From: an uncultured Umboniibacter sp.
Lineage (GTDB): Bacteria > Pseudomonadota > Gammaproteobacteria > Pseudomonadales > DSM-25080
DNA length: 64,000 nt
Assembly: GCF_947497555.1 (NCBI RefSeq)
Contig: NZ_CANMGY010000002.1
Location: 175,080-239,079, forward strand
Direction of reading: 5' to 3'
In this document: piece by piece, positions 63,191 to 64,000 of the stretch
Position numbering within the stretch: the stretch's first letter is position 1
How the letters are laid out: every line of letters starts with the position of its first letter
The notes under the pieces: generated by a model
What the model was told of the DNA's origin: nothing
Databases searched by the model: none
The model's input: the letters and a program-made list of their open reading frames with translations, nothing else
Made by a program: the position numbers and the translations under genes

Positions 63191-64000
63191 ATGGAAGCTA
63201 CTATCACCCCAACCGGATTAATGATTTGTGATCAGTCTATTGATCGCATCGAGTTAAGCAATCGGCTAGGCAGTAAGCTAACGCTGCTGAGTTATGGCGC
63301 TAGTATCGCCCGCTTGCAAATTGCCCTGAACTCAGGAGAGCTGCGCGACACCGTATTGTTCTGTGATTCCGCTCGCGAGCACCTTACTCAAGAGATTTAC
63401 CTTGGCTCCACCATCGGCCGCTATGCCAACCGGATTGCCGATGGCAAATTCGAGTGTAATTCAACGGCCTATCAAGTAAGTCAAAACGAAGGTTCGAATA
63501 GCTTACACGGTGGCACACTCGGCTTTGATAAGCGCGTTTGGCAAATTAAGTCCGTCAACCGCTCCTCGGTGACCTTCCGCCTGCAATCCAATGACGGTGA
63601 TCAAGGCTTTCCAGGTCGAGTCATCGTCTATGCCCAATTTAGCCTATCCGATGATAACGTCGTTTCCATTGATTATCGCGCTACTGCCAACGCTGATACG
63701 CCGTTGAATATCACCGCACACCCCTATTTTAACCTTGCTCGGCAGCACCCAACAATTAGCACTCATCAACTCGAAATTTTTGCCGACCACTATATTCCCG
63801 TGAATTCTAGCGGAATACCCCTGGAGCAACCCGCTTCAGTTGACGGTAATAGTTTCGACTTTCGCGAACCTCGATGCATTGGTGACGTGTTGCTTCAGGA
63901 TTCTCATCAGGAAATCACCGCCGGCTACGATCATTCGTTCATTGTTCAGGAAGATATGACACCAACTCCGATCCCTATGGCACGACTTAGCTCGCCGCGA
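63191..64000 (+). CDS. galM: Aldose 1-epimerase (galactose mutarotase), cut by window edge
   Basis: Interconverts alpha and beta anomers of galactose so that galactokinase receives the alpha form. 270 codons are present and the frame is open at the edge. Motifs: LLSYGASIARLQI near residue 33, STIGRYANRIADGKF, SLHGGTLGFDKRVW with the first catalytic-site His, and NITAHPYFNLA with the second. The conserved C-terminal Glu region lies outside the window. It starts 16 bases after galK and completes a lacZ-galT-galK-galM operon. Confidence 0.93.
   Translation, partial: MEATITPTGLMICDQSIDRIELSNRLGSKLTLLSYGASIARLQIALNSGELRDTVLFCDSAREHLTQEIYLGSTIGRYANRIADGKFECNSTAYQVSQNEGSNSLHGGTLGFDKRVWQIKSVNRSSVTFRLQSNDGDQGFPGRVIVYAQFSLSDDNVVSIDYRATANADTPLNITAHPYFNLARQHPTISTHQLEIFADHYIPVNSSGIPLEQPASVDGNSFDFREPRCIGDVLLQDSHQEITAGYDHSFIVQEDMTPTPIPMARLSSPR

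Overview
The window is a gene-dense bacterial chromosome segment with short intergenic gaps and many overlapping start and stop codons. The gene set points to a gammaproteobacterium, probably aquatic: DusA, HrpA, TtcA, RNase D, the YcgL/YcgN pair, GltS, an FtsX-like YbbA/YbbP exporter pair, an OmpC-type porin, a large TonB-dependent receptor and LrgAB. I cannot name the genus. I see no tRNA or rRNA genes, insertion sequences, integrases, prophage genes or CRISPR array; the one structural RNA is the 4.5S (SRP) RNA.

Layout. 1-6.1 kb: start of gltX, dusA, transaldolase with an overlapping TerB-like gene, then a receiver-phosphatase/STAS partner-switching pair and an MlaA homologue without a lipobox. 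6.2-9.5 kb: a porin and a compact three-gene operon (hvfA-hvfB-hvfC) for a cysteine-rich, ribosomally made, post-translationally modified peptide. 9.6-24.9 kb: a long run of minus-strand genes, including hrpA, fadD, a MoxR/VWA pair, an acetyltransferase-TapT-gltS group, and ycgN/ycgL-rnd-recR-ybaB-dnaX. The 4.5S RNA lies upstream of dnaX, and dnaX carries a textbook -1 frameshift element. 25.2-30 kb: a rhodanese-type sulfurtransferase, a small membrane protein/XRE regulator/AAA ATPase operon, a J-domain membrane protein, an LpxL-type acyltransferase, MsrA and a methyltransferase. 30-35.4 kb: a secreted S9 peptidase and a TonB-dependent receptor, each with its own terminator. 35.6-45 kb: a pseudouridine synthase with an EEP-family enzyme, a DUF2788 protein, a purine permease, a CoA-transferase, a PhnA-like protein, a DUF2721 protein, LrgB/LrgA and malate synthase G. 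45-50 kb: an Lrp-type regulator divergent from alanine dehydrogenase, a lipoprotein M3 peptidase and TtcA. 50-57 kb: an ABC exporter pair divergent from TesA, an 8-bp minisatellite, a cupin/MaoC group, and a MarR regulator with a phosphatase-like lipoprotein. 57.4-64 kb: an unlisted small membrane protein under a strong, palindrome-covered promoter, then lacZ-galT-galK-galM, cut by the window edge.

The most notable system is the hvfABC-type operon at 7.5-9.5 kb. Its precursor has a Sec-type signal peptide followed by six repeats, each with an EGSCG and an EGKCG or EGNCG motif (12 cysteines). It sits directly before a DUF692 (HvfB/MbnB-like) metal-dependent enzyme and a DUF2063 (HvfC-like) partner. 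By family knowledge such sets convert EGKCG cysteines to oxazolone-thioamide groups that bind metal. The doubled-cysteine repeat with alternating Lys/Asn is the part I would follow up. Other signals are the dnaX frameshift cassette, the MarR/small-protein promoter region, the minisatellite, and several small genes or start sites that simple ORF calling misses.
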